Below, in pieces: positions 50,655 to 60,261 of a stretch of DNA of 64,000 bases (positions within the stretch are counted from its first letter, which is position 1; the number at the start of each line of letters is the position of its first letter). The DNA is from Flavobacterium ustbae. Its GTDB lineage: Bacteria; Bacteroidota; Bacteroidia; Flavobacteriales; Flavobacteriaceae. A program made the position numbers and the translations under genes. The stretch is from contig NZ_RPOC01000001.1 in assembly GCF_003946915.1 (NCBI RefSeq), forward strand, positions 248,001 to 312,000, in the 5' to 3' direction. The notes beneath the pieces are model-generated. The model was not told where the DNA came from. It did no database searches and saw only the letters and a program-made list of their open reading frames with translations.

Positions 50655-53600
50655 TTAAAAGTTAACATTCAGACCCATTAAATAGGTTCTTGGCTGCGGG
50701 TAATATCCAACGTCAATTCCTTTAGCCCAAGATTGATTTACGTTTCCGAAACCAATTTCTGGATCCATTCCTTTGTATTTAGTGAATGTATAAATGTTAT
50801 TTCCTGCCACATACAATCTGAATTTACTGAAGAAACTAAGTTTTGTTGTCAGTTTCGTTAAATCACATCCGATTGTAGCATTTTTGATTCTGAAGAAATC
50901 TGAATCTTGAACATACAAATCTGAGAATTTAGTGTAATTTCCGTTATCATCAGTTCCGTAAGTAACTCTAGGAATTCTGTTTGAAGTACCTTCACTTGTC
51001 CATCTGTTTAACACGTCTGTAGTGTTGTTTGTGTAAGCACGAGTGTAATCGTGAATTCCGAAAACGTTTTGTCCTCCAGCAATACCGTAAGTATTAATAG
51101 AAAAATCAAAAGCTTTGTATGATAATTCTAAATTAACACCATACGTAATATCTGGATTTGGGTCACCAATTTGCGCCTTATCGTTTGCATCGATTTTTCC
51201 GTCTCCATTTAAGTCTACGAAACGCACATCACCTGGCATTGCATTTGGCTGAACACCTGCAGCAACCTCAGTAGCATTTTGGAAAATTCCATCCGTTTTC
51301 AATCCGTAGAAATAACCCATTGGCCTTCCAACCTCAACACGGTTCATTTCGTCTAAACCTTGAAATAATACGTTTGATTCACCATGAATAATTCCTTCGT
51401 TGTTTGCAATTCTCAACACTTCATTTTGGTTGCGAGAAAGGTTTGCATTTACTGCAAAATTCCAGTCTTTTCCAAAACGTGTACGGTAAGATAAACCGAT
51501 TTCAAAACCTTTGTTGCTTACGTCTCCACCATTAATGTAAGGTGCAGTTGCTCCAGCATAAGTAGGGATAGAGGCCAATACTAACCAATCTTTAGTTTTC
51601 TTGTCGTAGTAATCAAAAGTTAAAGTAAAGTTGTTAAACAATGTAGCATCAAAACCTAAGTCTAACTGCTCAGAAGTTTCCCATTTTAAGTTACGGTTTG
51701 CTAATTGGTCTGGGCTTGATCCTACTAATAATGTTTCGTCGCCAGTTCCAAAATGATATGTTTTATCTGCAGAATTTACTACAGACATATAAGCAAATCT
51801 TCTTGCAAATTGGTCATTACCATTTTGTCCCCAACTTGCTCTTAATTTGAATGTATTTAAAACTTTATTTTCTTTGAAGAAAGCTTCTTTATCTAAGTTC
51901 CAACCCGCAGAGAACGATGGGAAAATAGCATATTTATTATTTGGACCAAATTCTGATGAACCGTCACGACGAACTGTTGCAGAGAATAAATATTTATTGT
52001 CGTAATCGTACAATAAACGTCCGAAGTAAGATTGGATCGCATAATCTCTACGATTTCCTTTTACCACATTAGATGTTGGATCTTTCGCATTATCTAAATA
52101 AGCGTGAGCAAAATCATCAAAAATCAAGTTTCTTCCTTGACCTTCCATATAATCAGAAGTATTCTTTTTTGCAGAAGTACCTGCCAATAGATCAAAATTA
52201 TGAGAACCTGCAATATCAAATTTGTATTGAAGTGTATTTTCAAAAATCCATCCTAAAGATTTTGTACTACTTTGCGTTACGCTAGAAACCGTATTATTAT
52301 CGTTTGAAGAAAGAGAATAAACTGGTCTAAAAGCACGGTAGTTACTATCTGTCATATCAACACCATAACTTGTTCTGAATGTAAAGTTTTTTGCAAATTT
52401 CAATTCCGCAAAAATATTACCTACATAACGATTCGTTTTAGTTTGGTTGAAGTTATTGTAATATAAAGAACCAACTGGGTTAGTCACGTCATTTGAAACA
52501 ACTGAACGTGCAAAATCTCCATTTTCGTCATAAGCCTGATCAATTGGAGCAGCGTTTAAGAAACTTCTAATCGCGTTACCATAAATACCATCATCTGCAA
52601 CACCGCTAGATTTGATGTTTGATAATGTAAAGTTCTCACCAATTTTCAAGAATCCTTTAATAACTTCCGAAGTAGAGTTTACCGAGAAAGTAATACGATC
52701 ATATGAAGACTGGTTAGTAGATCCTCCAATCATACCATCTTGTCCGTAGTAAGACAAACCAGTTGCAATTGTAGATTTTTCGTCACCTCCTGTAATCAAA
52801 AGCGAATGATTTTGTTTCATTGCTCCTTCATAAAACAAATCTTTTTGCCAGTCATTATTTGGAAATCCTGCAATCTGCTCTTTTGTATATAAAGGCGCAT
52901 ATCCAGAATTTACACGGGCTTCATTTATTATTGTTGTATATTCCTGCGTATTCATCAAATCCAATTTTTTAGCGATTTGCTGAAAACCAGTATAAGAATT
53001 GAAAGACACATTCATTTTTCCATCTTTTCCTTTTTTGGTAGTAACCAAGATAACACCATTTGCTGCTCTTGCACCATAGATAGAAGCTGCCGAAGCATCT
53101 TTTAAAACGTCAACCCTTTCAATAACAGATGGATCAAGGTATCCGATTCCGTTATCTACTACTACTCCGTCTACCACATAAAGAGGATCACTGTTTCCAG
53201 CTGTACCTGCTCCACGAATGTTTACCACCATATTCGCTCCAGGCTGACCAGAAGATGATGTAACAGAAACTCCAGAAGCTTGACCTTGTAAGGCATTTAC
53301 AACATCAAGAGAGGCTACTTGCTGAATGTCTTTTCCAGACACCAAAGAAGTTGCAGCGGTATTAACTTTCTTCTTTTGAGTACCGTAACCAATTACAACA
53401 ATTTCTTTAAGTTCTGAAGTTTCTGGACTCAAAACTACATTAACTGTTTTTTGAGTTCCCACGGTAATATTTTGTGATTTGAAACCCACAAAAGTGATTA
53501 CTAAAACATCTCCTGTTTTAGCCTCCACTTTATATTTTCCATCAAAATCGGTAACGGTACTCGATTTTGTTCCCTGTACTTGTACAGTTGCTCCGGGAAC

Positions 53601-53744
53601 TCCAAATCCGTCTTCGGAAGAGGTGATTGTCCCACTTACAGTTTTAGATTCTTGTGCAAATCCAAACTGCATCATAAATACGCTAAGCAGCACTGCCATA
53701 AAATACGACAGCTTTGTTTTTTTAATACAATTTTTGCTTTTCAT
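50655..53744 (-). CDS. SusC-like TonB-dependent glycan transporter
   Basis: This 1029-aa outer-membrane protein has a signal peptide (about 1-30, ending FGFAQ) and a CarboxypepD_reg-like domain (about 35-115, VSGTITSSEDGFGVPGATVQV). The plug domain (about 120-245) carries the SusC signature of a Gly-Tyr-Gly-Thr start and VDVLKDASAASIYGARAANG. A large barrel ends in the aromatic LMGLNVNF. With SusD it imports oligosaccharides released by the surface GH5. It is the first gene of the locus, and a ~620-bp regulatory region separates it from the divergent Nudix regulators. Confidence 0.96.
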   Translation of the reverse strand: MKSKNCIKKTKLSYFMAVLLSVFMMQFGFAQESKTVSGTITSSEDGFGVPGATVQVQGTKSSTVTDFDGKYKVEAKTGDVLVITFVGFKSQNITVGTQKTVNVVLSPETSELKEIVVIGYGTQKKKVNTAATSLVSGKDIQQVASLDVVNALQGQASGVSVTSSSGQPGANMVVNIRGAGTAGNSDPLYVVDGVVVDNGIGYLDPSVIERVDVLKDASAASIYGARAANGVILVTTKKGKDGKMNVSFNSYTGFQQIAKKLDLMNTQEYTTIINEARVNSGYAPLYTKEQIAGFPNNDWQKDLFYEGAMKQNHSLLITGGDEKSTIATGLSYYGQDGMIGGSTNQSSYDRITFSVNSTSEVIKGFLKIGENFTLSNIKSSGVADDGIYGNAIRSFLNAAPIDQAYDENGDFARSVVSNDVTNPVGSLYYNNFNQTKTNRYVGNIFAELKFAKNFTFRTSYGVDMTDSNYRAFRPVYSLSSNDNNTVSSVTQSSTKSLGWIFENTLQYKFDIAGSHNFDLLAGTSAKKNTSDYMEGQGRNLIFDDFAHAYLDNAKDPTSNVVKGNRRDYAIQSYFGRLLYDYDNKYLFSATVRRDGSSEFGPNNKYAIFPSFSAGWNLDKEAFFKENKVLNTFKLRASWGQNGNDQFARRFAYMSVVNSADKTYHFGTGDETLLVGSSPDQLANRNLKWETSEQLDLGFDATLFNNFTLTFDYYDKKTKDWLVLASIPTYAGATAPYINGGDVSNKGFEIGLSYRTRFGKDWNFAVNANLSRNQNEVLRIANNEGIIHGESNVLFQGLDEMNRVEVGRPMGYFYGLKTDGIFQNATEVAAGVQPNAMPGDVRFVDLNGDGKIDANDKAQIGDPNPDITYGVNLELSYKAFDFSINTYGIAGGQNVFGIHDYTRAYTNNTTDVLNRWTSEGTSNRIPRVTYGTDDNGNYTKFSDLYVQDSDFFRIKNATIGCDLTKLTTKLSFFSKFRLYVAGNNIYTFTKYKGMDPEIGFGNVNQSWAKGIDVGYYPQPRTYLMGLNVNF

Positions 53745-54365
53745 AATAAGAATTGATTAAGTTTAAGTTATAGTTAGTGTTTTTTTACCCTAAAAGAAAT
53801 CCGGAAAACTTCCCAAGCAGTTCATGCCAAAAATGAGGGCCTGAATCTCATTTCTAACATTTAGTACTTGCTGACTATGAGCAGATGTTTTAAACATCAA
53901 AACCAATTTTTGCGGCAGAATTCAACGATGGTAATCTCATTAAATAGCTATCAAAATCAATTTTCAAAAAAACATTTGTGGTAAGTTTAAGTTAAGTTGT
54001 AGCTTTGCTCTTTTTTACTTATAGTCAATTTGAATTTATCTTATGGTAAATTTGACTACAAGTGTAAAACAAATTTTCTATATTAACAAAATATTAGGGT
54101 TATTTTTTTTCGATTCTGATTAATTCTAACGCATTTTTATTAATGTTGTAAAATCTAAACAGGAATCGAAATAAAAAATATTGAAAAATCAACGTTTTAT
54201 AAAATTGACAGTCAGTAGTTTAAGAATATCTTATAATTGCACGGTTTTTTGAAGCATTTTTAAATAGCTGATTATCATATTTTTATTTCGTTAAAAAAAA
54301 TATAAAGCCTTCAAAAAGGCTAATACTAATTTTATTTATTTAATTTGTCAAAATTTATCTCATAT
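53745..54365. promoter_or_regulatory. Divergent regulatory region of the PUL
   Basis: This gene-free 621-bp gap lies between susC-like and the first Nudix regulator. It holds a 7-bp inverted repeat TAGTCAA (54022-54028) / TTGACTA (54052-54058), which extends imperfectly inward. A short palindrome TGACAGTCA is at 54207-54215. A plus-strand TAGCTTTG, fitting TAnnTTTG, is near 53999. The 13-bp direct repeat TAAGTTTAAGTTA occurs near 53759 and 53981. I could not find a clear TAnnTTTG for susC on the minus strand. Confidence 0.6.
54306..54321 (+). promoter_or_regulatory. Hairpin in the leader of the first Nudix regulator
   Basis: AGCCTT-CAAA-AAGGCT followed by a T-rich stretch lies 45 bp before the ATG. 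It could act as a weak leader terminator. Confidence 0.45.
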
Positions 54366-55082
54366 ATGGTTGAAAATGTAGAAGACAAAACTGCCCAAAA
54401 AAATGAAAACAGCGCGATGAATGCGATCACGATTGACTGTGTCATTTTTGGTTTTGATAAAGGCAGTCTTGAAGTACTTTTAGTGCAGCATGCCGAAGGT
54501 ATCAGCAAAGGGAAATGGGGACTTCCAGGTGGATGGATTTATAAAAAAGAAAGCACAGACAATGCTGCTCATCGTTTATTGAACGAACTTACCGGTCTTG
54601 ACAATATTTATTTGGAACAGCTGAAAGCATTTGGAGATCCAGATCGTTTTCCGCTGCGACGCGTTATCACAATTGGATATTATGCTCTTGTAAAAAGAGA
54701 AGATTATAACATTAAAGCTGGTTTTACCGCCTCGGATGCGAAATGGTATAAAATAAATAACATTCCAAATTTGATTTATGATCACAATGAGATTCTAGAT
54801 TACAGTTTAAAACATCTTAGAAATAAAGTTCGTCAAACGCCAATTGGATTTAATCTGCTTCCTGAAAAATTCACTTTATTGCAACTAATGCGACTTTATG
54901 AAGAAATTTTAGGAATCGAAATGGACAAACCAAACTTTAGAAGAAAAATTCTGCACATGAAACTTCTGGACGCATTAGACGAAAAACAACAAGATGTATC
55001 GCACAGAGCAGCTCAATTGTACAAGTTTGATCCAGAAATCTATAAAAAATTAACTGAAAAAGGATTCAATTTTGAATTCTAA
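54366..55082 (+). CDS. Nudix-fold transcriptional regulator 1 (AraR-like)
   Basis: With ATG 54366 (238 aa; the longer frame would need TTG), residues 17-150 form a Nudix fold and about 155-238 a winged helix ending AAQLYKFDPEIYKKLTEKGF. The Nudix box is degenerate: G56..E62..R70-L-L-N-E-L-T-G-L lacks the REUxEE catalytic pair, so it should bind rather than hydrolyse a ligand. This is the architecture of NrtR/AraR; the Bacteroides regulator AraR senses L-arabinose. Facing the PUL, it probably senses a sugar released from its substrate. Confidence 0.85.
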   Translation: MVENVEDKTAQKNENSAMNAITIDCVIFGFDKGSLEVLLVQHAEGISKGKWGLPGGWIYKKESTDNAAHRLLNELTGLDNIYLEQLKAFGDPDRFPLRRVITIGYYALVKREDYNIKAGFTASDAKWYKINNIPNLIYDHNEILDYSLKHLRNKVRQTPIGFNLLPEKFTLLQLMRLYEEILGIEMDKPNFRRKILHMKLLDALDEKQQDVSHRAAQLYKFDPEIYKKLTEKGFNFEF

Positions 55083-55105
55083 TTTAATAATACGACAATA
55101 ATAAA

Positions 55106-55807
55106 TTGACTGAAATAATTACTAATCATCATAAGCCAGCTGTTGACGGAATAACGATTGACTGTGTTTTCTTCGGATTTAACAAAGAGAGTCTTGAAGT
55201 TCTCTTGGTCCAGCACGCTCAAGGCGAAAGTAAAGGCAAATGGGGATTGCTTGGCGGATGGCTTCAAATAGATGAAAGTGCCGATAATGCCGCACAGCGA
55301 ATTTTGCAGGAACTGACGGGACTTGAAGATATTTATCTGGAACAGTTAAAAGCATTTACTAATCCGCAGCGTGTTTTAGAAAGACGTGTTGTTACTATTG
55401 GTTATTACACACTGGTTAATCGTGAAGATTATAATATTAAAGCGAGTTTAAAAGTTATTGAAGCAAAATGGTATAAAATCAACGAAATTCCTGAACTGAT
55501 TTTTGACCATAACGAAATTTTAGATTTCAGTTTATTGCAGTTAAGAAACCGCGTGCGTCAAGCGCCAATTGGTTTTAATCTTTTGCCAGAAAAATTTACT
55601 TTATTGCAGTTAATGCACTTATACGAAGAAATTTTAGGGATCGAATTGGATAAATCAAATTTCAGAAGAAAAGTGCTTCACATGAAACTGCTTACCGCAT
55701 TAGACGAAAAGCAAAAAGATGTATCGCACAGAGCGGCCAAACTTTACAAATTTGACCCCGAAATGTACAAGAAATTAACAGAAAAAGGATTCAATTTTGA
55801 ATTTTAA
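55106..55807 (+). CDS. Nudix-fold transcriptional regulator 2 (AraR-like, tandem paralogue)
   Basis: This 233-aa protein closely resembles regulator 1 through most of its length. The only in-frame start after the upstream stop (55088) is TTG 55106, 23 bp after regulator 1, so a TTG start is inferred. It has the same inactive Nudix box (R-I-L-Q-E-L-T-G-L) and the same C-terminal winged helix. Differences cluster in the N-terminus and in residues around the ligand pocket (for example GLLGGWLQIDE against GLPGGWIYKKE), so the two may sense different sugars or form heterodimers. Confidence 0.83.
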   Translation: MTEIITNHHKPAVDGITIDCVFFGFNKESLEVLLVQHAQGESKGKWGLLGGWLQIDESADNAAQRILQELTGLEDIYLEQLKAFTNPQRVLERRVVTIGYYTLVNREDYNIKASLKVIEAKWYKINEIPELIFDHNEILDFSLLQLRNRVRQAPIGFNLLPEKFTLLQLMHLYEEILGIELDKSNFRRKVLHMKLLTALDEKQKDVSHRAAKLYKFDPEMYKKLTEKGFNFEF

Positions 55808-55872
55808 TGCCATTTTTGATTCTTTCCGCTCAACTATCCTGCAACTAGATTCCAGAATCCAAAACTTTGCGC

Positions 55873-55880
55873 TATCTTTG
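55873..55880 (+). promoter_or_regulatory. Promoter -7 element for lepA (TATCTTTG)
   Basis: TATCTTTG followed by CGCC lies 93 bp before the lepA ATG, inside an ACTTTGCGCTATCTTTG-type unit like the repeats at 9576. Confidence 0.55.
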
Positions 55881-55972
55881 CGCCTTAATATCATGCTTTA
55901 AAGCAATTGCTTAAAGCTATTTTTACACCCAAAAAATACTTAAAACTCGTTTAAGAGAACTGATATATAAAA

Positions 55973-57769
55973 ATGAAGAAGATACGTAATTTTTGCATTA
56001 TTGCACACATTGACCACGGTAAAAGTACATTAGCAGACAGGCTTTTGGGTGCTACACAAACCGTTACAGCCCGTGAGGAAAAAGCACAATTGCTTGACAA
56101 CATGGACTTGGAGCGCGAGCGTGGAATTACCATTAAGAGTCATGCCATTCAGATGGAATACAAATACAAAGGCGAAGAATATATCTTAAACTTAATTGAT
56201 ACTCCTGGACACGTTGACTTTTCATACGAAGTTTCAAGATCTATCGCTGCCTGCGAAGGAGCATTATTAATTGTTGATGCCGCACAAAGTATTCAGGCAC
56301 AAACGATTTCAAACTTATATTTAGCTCTTGAAAACGACTTAGAAATTATTCCAGTTTTAAATAAAGTCGATTTACCAAGTGCAAATCCAGAAGAAGTTAG
56401 TGATGATATTATCGATTTACTTGGATGTAAATTAGAAGATATTATACATGCCTCTGGAAAAACTGGTTTTGGTGTTGAGAACATTCTTGCTGCCATTATC
56501 GAAAAAATTCCACCTCCAAAAGGAAATCCAGAAGAGCCGTTGCAAGCTTTGATTTTTGATTCAGTTTACAATCCATTCCGTGGAATTGAGGTTATCTTTA
56601 GAGTTGTAAACGGAGAAATTAAAAAAGGTCAGAAAATTAAATTCATGGCTACAGATAACGAATATTTTGCAGACGAAATTGGAACTTTAAAATTAAATCA
56701 GGTTCCTAAAAATGTAGTTTCTGCAGGAGATGTTGGTTACTTAATTTCTGGAATTAAAGAGGCCCGCGAAGTAAAAGTGGGTGATACAATTACCGATGCA
56801 AAAGTACCAACAACCAATATGATTACTGGTTTTGAGGATGTAAAACCAATGGTATTTGCCGGAATTTATCCTGTTGACACAGAAGATTATGAAGACTTAC
56901 GTTCTTCTATGGAGAAATTACAATTGAACGATGCTTCGTTAGTTTTTGCTCCAGAAAGTTCTGCCGCTTTAGGTTTCGGTTTCCGTTGCGGATTCTTAGG
57001 AATGCTTCACATGGAGATTATCCAAGAACGTTTAGAGCGTGAGTTCGATATGACGGTAATTACAACCGTACCTAACGTTTCGTATTTGGCTTACACTAAG
57101 AAACATCCAGAAACGGCATTAGTTGTAAATAATCCATCAGATTTACCAGAGCCTTCAAAACTAGATAGAGTTGAAGAGCCTTTTATTAAAGCTACCATCA
57201 TTACAAAAGCCGATTTCGTTGGAAACGTAATGAGTTTATGTATAGAAAAACGTGGTTTAATTACCAACCAAACTTATTTAACAACAGAACGTGTTGAATT
57301 AAACTTCGACATGCCTTTGGCGGAAATTGTATTCGATTTTTACGACCGTTTAAAAACCGTTTCTAAAGGTTATGCTTCTTTCGATTATTCACCAATCGGA
57401 ATGCGTACTTCTAAACTAGTTAAATTAGACGTTCTTTTAAACGCTCAAACAGTTGATGCACTTTCTGCATTGATTCACGAAGACAACGCTTATAACATCG
57501 GTAAAAAAATGACCGAGAAATTACGTGAGTTAATTCCGAGACAGCAATTTGATATTCCGATTCAGGCGGCAATTGGTGCAAAAATTATCGCTCGTGAAAC
57601 AATTAAAGCACTTCGTAAAGACGTTACCGCAAAATGTTACGGAGGAGATATTTCGCGTAAGCGTAAACTTTTGGAAAAACAGAAAAAAGGTAAAAAACGT
57701 ATGCGTCAGGTAGGAAACGTAGAGATTCCGCAAGAGGCATTTATGGCTGTTTTGAAATTGAATGATTAA
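55973..57769 (+). CDS. lepA: Elongation factor 4 (LepA)
   Basis: This 598-aa translational GTPase back-translocates or remodels ribosomes under stress. The P-loop is AHIDHGKST (about 10-18), DTPGHVDF lies near 77-84 and NKVD near 131-134. Domain II, an EF-G-like domain ([19 protein letters not shown]) and the LepA-specific C-terminal region ([20 protein letters not shown] at about 562-581) follow in the standard order. The length is normal. Confidence 0.97.
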   Translation: MKKIRNFCIIAHIDHGKSTLADRLLGATQTVTAREEKAQLLDNMDLERERGITIKSHAIQMEYKYKGEEYILNLIDTPGHVDFSYEVSRSIAACEGALLIVDAAQSIQAQTISNLYLALENDLEIIPVLNKVDLPSANPEEVSDDIIDLLGCKLEDIIHASGKTGFGVENILAAIIEKIPPPKGNPEEPLQALIFDSVYNPFRGIEVIFRVVNGEIKKGQKIKFMATDNEYFADEIGTLKLNQVPKNVVSAGDVGYLISGIKEAREVKVGDTITDAKVPTTNMITGFEDVKPMVFAGIYPVDTEDYEDLRSSMEKLQLNDASLVFAPESSAALGFGFRCGFLGMLHMEIIQERLEREFDMTVITTVPNVSYLAYTKKHPETALVVNNPSDLPEPSKLDRVEEPFIKATIITKADFVGNVMSLCIEKRGLITNQTYLTTERVELNFDMPLAEIVFDFYDRLKTVSKGYASFDYSPIGMRTSKLVKLDVLLNAQTVDALSALIHEDNAYNIGKKMTEKLRELIPRQQFDIPIQAAIGAKIIARETIKALRKDVTAKCYGGDISRKRKLLEKQKKGKKRMRQVGNVEIPQEAFMAVLKLND

Positions 57770-57813
57770 TTCTTTTTTTTAGAAAATAGAGGAAAGAACA
57801 TAGAATATAGAGG

Positions 57814-57843
57814 AACCCAATGACGAAAGTTGTTGGGTTTTTT
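57814..57843 (+). terminator. Terminator after lepA
   Basis: The stem AACCCAA / TTGGGTT with T residues lies 45 bp past the stop. Confidence 0.7.
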
Positions 57844-58001
57844 GTTATTCTAGCACGATAAATTACAAAGACAAAACCTACAAATTTATCCAAATTTTAA
57901 CTTGAAAGATTCAATATTAACGCGTTCGACTAAACTTTAAGGCTTTTAAAAGCAGGTATTGTATTTTTAATCTTACAAACAATTTAAAAATATGTAAGAT
58001 T

Positions 58002-58616
58002 ATGAAAACCAAATTATCAGTTATTTTAGCACTTTTCACTTTTTGTTTCGCAAGTGCTCAAGACAATCAAGCTGAAGCTGAAATGAATTCAGCAAAAGGA
58101 ATTACGTTTCAACAAGGAGATATGATTCTTGAAGGTGCAATTTCAATAAGCACTGGTGGTGATACAGACAGCTATGCTGTAAGTCCATCTTTTGGCTACT
58201 TCTTAAATGACAAATTTGCGGTTGGAGCAAAAGTATCATTTGGAAGTAATGAAGTAGAAGCTACTGATATTAAAACAAATGTTTTTGGGGTAGGTGCTTT
58301 TGCACGTTATTACTTCTTAGAATTAGATCAAAAACGTCTTAAAACATTTGCTGAAGTAGGTCTGGGATACGGAAGAAACAGAGTTGAAGGACCTCTTACC
58401 GACGACACTACAAATAGTGTTACTGCCGACATTAATGTAGGCTTAAACTATTTTGTTACAAAAAACATTGCTGTAACTTTTAAACTAGCAGATATATTGT
58501 CATACAACAGTGTTTCTCCAGAAGATGGCCCATCGTCTGATACTTTTAACTTAAATATTAATTTATTTAAAAATATTTTTGACCAGCCAACATTTGGTCT
58601 ATTGTATAGATTTTAA
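58002..58616 (+). CDS. Outer-membrane beta-barrel protein
   Basis: This 204-aa protein has a signal peptide (1-19, ending FASAQ) and an OmpA-like or porin-family small barrel. Repeated strands such as SYAVSPSFGYFLNDKFAVGAKVSFG (in blocks) and FAEVGLGYGRNRVEG alternate with charged loops, and the protein ends with an aromatic (LLYRF). No enzymatic motif is visible. It is a probable porin-like or structural outer-membrane protein, possibly monocistronic with a terminator just after. Confidence 0.8.
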   Translation: MKTKLSVILALFTFCFASAQDNQAEAEMNSAKGITFQQGDMILEGAISISTGGDTDSYAVSPSFGYFLNDKFAVGAKVSFGSNEVEATDIKTNVFGVGAFARYYFLELDQKRLKTFAEVGLGYGRNRVEGPLTDDTTNSVTADINVGLNYFVTKNIAVTFKLADILSYNSVSPEDGPSSDTFNLNINLFKNIFDQPTFGLLYRF

Positions 58617-58639
58617 TTTGCTTTTTGCAACTCATCTAT

Positions 58640-58670
58640 AAAAGCTGTTTCAATTTGGAACAGCTTTTTT
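58640..58670 (+). terminator. Terminator after the beta-barrel gene
   Basis: The stem AAAAGCTGTT / AACAGCTTTT with a T run lies 23 bp after the stop. Confidence 0.8.
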
Positions 58671-58693
58671 ATTTATTTAAAATTTAACCTTTG

Positions 58694-58701
58694 TAACTTT
58701 G
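58694..58701 (+). promoter_or_regulatory. Promoter -7 element for the YafY gene (TAACTTTG)
   Basis: TAACTTTG lies 32 bp upstream of the ATG, within a CCTTTGTAACTTTGAGCC-type repeat. Confidence 0.5.
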
Positions 58702-58733
58702 AGCCTCTAACCTTTGAACCTAAAAAGTAGAAA

Positions 58734-59693
58734 ATGCTCGACGAAACACCAAAACGATTTGACCGTATTGTTGCCATACTTATTCAATTACAATCTAAGA
58801 AAATTGTAAAAGCACAGGAATTGGCAGATCGTTTTGAGTGCAGTTTAAGAACCATTTACAGAGACATAAGAACTCTTGAAGCATCGGGCGTTCCTATTTA
58901 TAGTGAAGCTGGAGTTGGTTATGCTTTAATGGAAGGCTATAGACTTCCGCCAGTTATGTTTACGCGCGAAGAAGTGAGCAGTTTTATTGCAGCCGAAAAA
59001 CTGATGCAGAAATTTACCGATCCTTCTTTAGGAACACATTATGCATCGGCTATGTACAAACTGAAATCGGTTTTAAGAAGTAACGATAAAGATTATCTTT
59101 CCAACATCGAATCTAGAATTGTAATGCAGGACGGAGAACCAATGTTTAGTAACAATTCACCAAATACTTTGGCAGTTTTGTTTGAAAGTATTGCGGAGAA
59201 AAAACAGATTCTCTTAACGTATAAAACTTTTGATAAGGAAGAAACCACCCAGCGAAATATAGAACCTGTCGGCGTTTTTCATGATCATAATAGCTGGTAT
59301 TTTTTAGGATATTGCCACCTCAGAAAAGATTACCGCCAGTTTAGAACCGATAGAATTTTGGAACTCAAAAAAACAGAACTTGATTTTACCATCGAGCACG
59401 ATTCTTTGGAAACTTATTTAACCAAAACCGAAACGATTCCGACAACAAAGGTTCGAATTTTGGTTCAAAAAAAAATCGCACGATATCTAGTTACCGAAAG
59501 GAAGTACCACGGATTTATTTCTCAAAAAGAAGTAGGCGACGAGATCGAAATGACGTTTATGTCTAGCAGCCTAGAAGATGGTTTTCCGCGTTGGTTCTTA
59601 ATGTTTGGTGATTATGCTAAAATTCTTGAACCCGAATCTCTCAAAACAAGAGTTTTAGAATTATTAGAAATCAACAAAAAAAGGCTTTTATAA
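58734..59693 (+). CDS. YafY-family WYL-domain transcriptional regulator
   Basis: This 319-aa regulator has an N-terminal winged helix (about 8-62, LADRFECSLRTIYRDIRTLEASG) and a WYL domain (about 140-220, IEPVGVFHDHNSWYFLGYC). The C-terminal WCX-like domain runs from about 230 to 319. WYL proteins bind nucleic-acid or nucleotide ligands, and YafY types often regulate adjacent genes. Two DinB-family genes converge on it, and the group is a common Flavobacteriia layout. The ligand here is unknown. Confidence 0.9.
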   Translation: MLDETPKRFDRIVAILIQLQSKKIVKAQELADRFECSLRTIYRDIRTLEASGVPIYSEAGVGYALMEGYRLPPVMFTREEVSSFIAAEKLMQKFTDPSLGTHYASAMYKLKSVLRSNDKDYLSNIESRIVMQDGEPMFSNNSPNTLAVLFESIAEKKQILLTYKTFDKEETTQRNIEPVGVFHDHNSWYFLGYCHLRKDYRQFRTDRILELKKTELDFTIEHDSLETYLTKTETIPTTKVRILVQKKIARYLVTERKYHGFISQKEVGDEIEMTFMSSSLEDGFPRWFLMFGDYAKILEPESLKTRVLELLEINKKRLL

Positions 59694-59730
59694 AAAAAAC
59701 TCCTGAGAGAAAATCTTCAGGAGTTTTTTT
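59694..59730. terminator. Bidirectional terminator
   Basis: AAAAAACTCCTGA / TCAGGAGTTTTTT stem between the convergent yafY-like and DinB genes. Confidence 0.8.
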
Positions 59731-59733
59731 AGT

Positions 59734-60231
59734 TTATTGCTGTTTGACAACATTATAAAAATTATAATCGGTGTTTGTGGCATCTGTAATGCCAATATTT
59801 CTGCCCATTGTTACAATTTGCCCACGATGATAAGTACCATGATTGATAACTTGGATTAAATATTCAGAGATAGGCAACTCACATTCAAACCACGGGTTTA
59901 TAATTTCTACTTCTTTCACTAAATCTTCTTCTGACAATGAATTAATAAGATGTTTCAATTTTGTAGATGAATGTAATAATCCAGCAAATATTTCTTCTTT
60001 TGACAATTCGCTCTCTGCTTTTTTTTCTGATAACGAAGACTCGGAAATGATAGAAAACCAATATTCTTCAGTAGACCAGATATGATCGAGTGTTTTCATA
60101 ATTGTAGAAAAACTTGAAGGCATTTCTGTATAAAGCAGTTCATCTGATTTAGTCGAAAGCCAATTCACAAATTGCTGATTTACCCATAGATTATAATCTG
60201 CATAATTGGACATTATTCTTTTTAAACTCAT
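59734..60231 (-). CDS. DinB-family protein 1
   Basis: This 165-aa four-helix-bundle protein has likely metal ligands in LDHIWS (about 49-54) and NHGTYHRGQ (about 129-137), the latter the classic DinB/DUF664 motif. Members of this superfamily bind nickel or other metals and include thiol transferases. The substrate is unknown. It lies 30 bp downstream of DinB 2 and is probably co-transcribed. Confidence 0.85.
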   Translation of the reverse strand: MSLKRIMSNYADYNLWVNQQFVNWLSTKSDELLYTEMPSSFSTIMKTLDHIWSTEEYWFSIISESSLSEKKAESELSKEEIFAGLLHSSTKLKHLINSLSEEDLVKEVEIINPWFECELPISEYLIQVINHGTYHRGQIVTMGRNIGITDATNTDYNFYNVVKQQ

Positions 60232-60261
60232 AGTCGTAATTTTAATTTTAGTTAAATAAAA

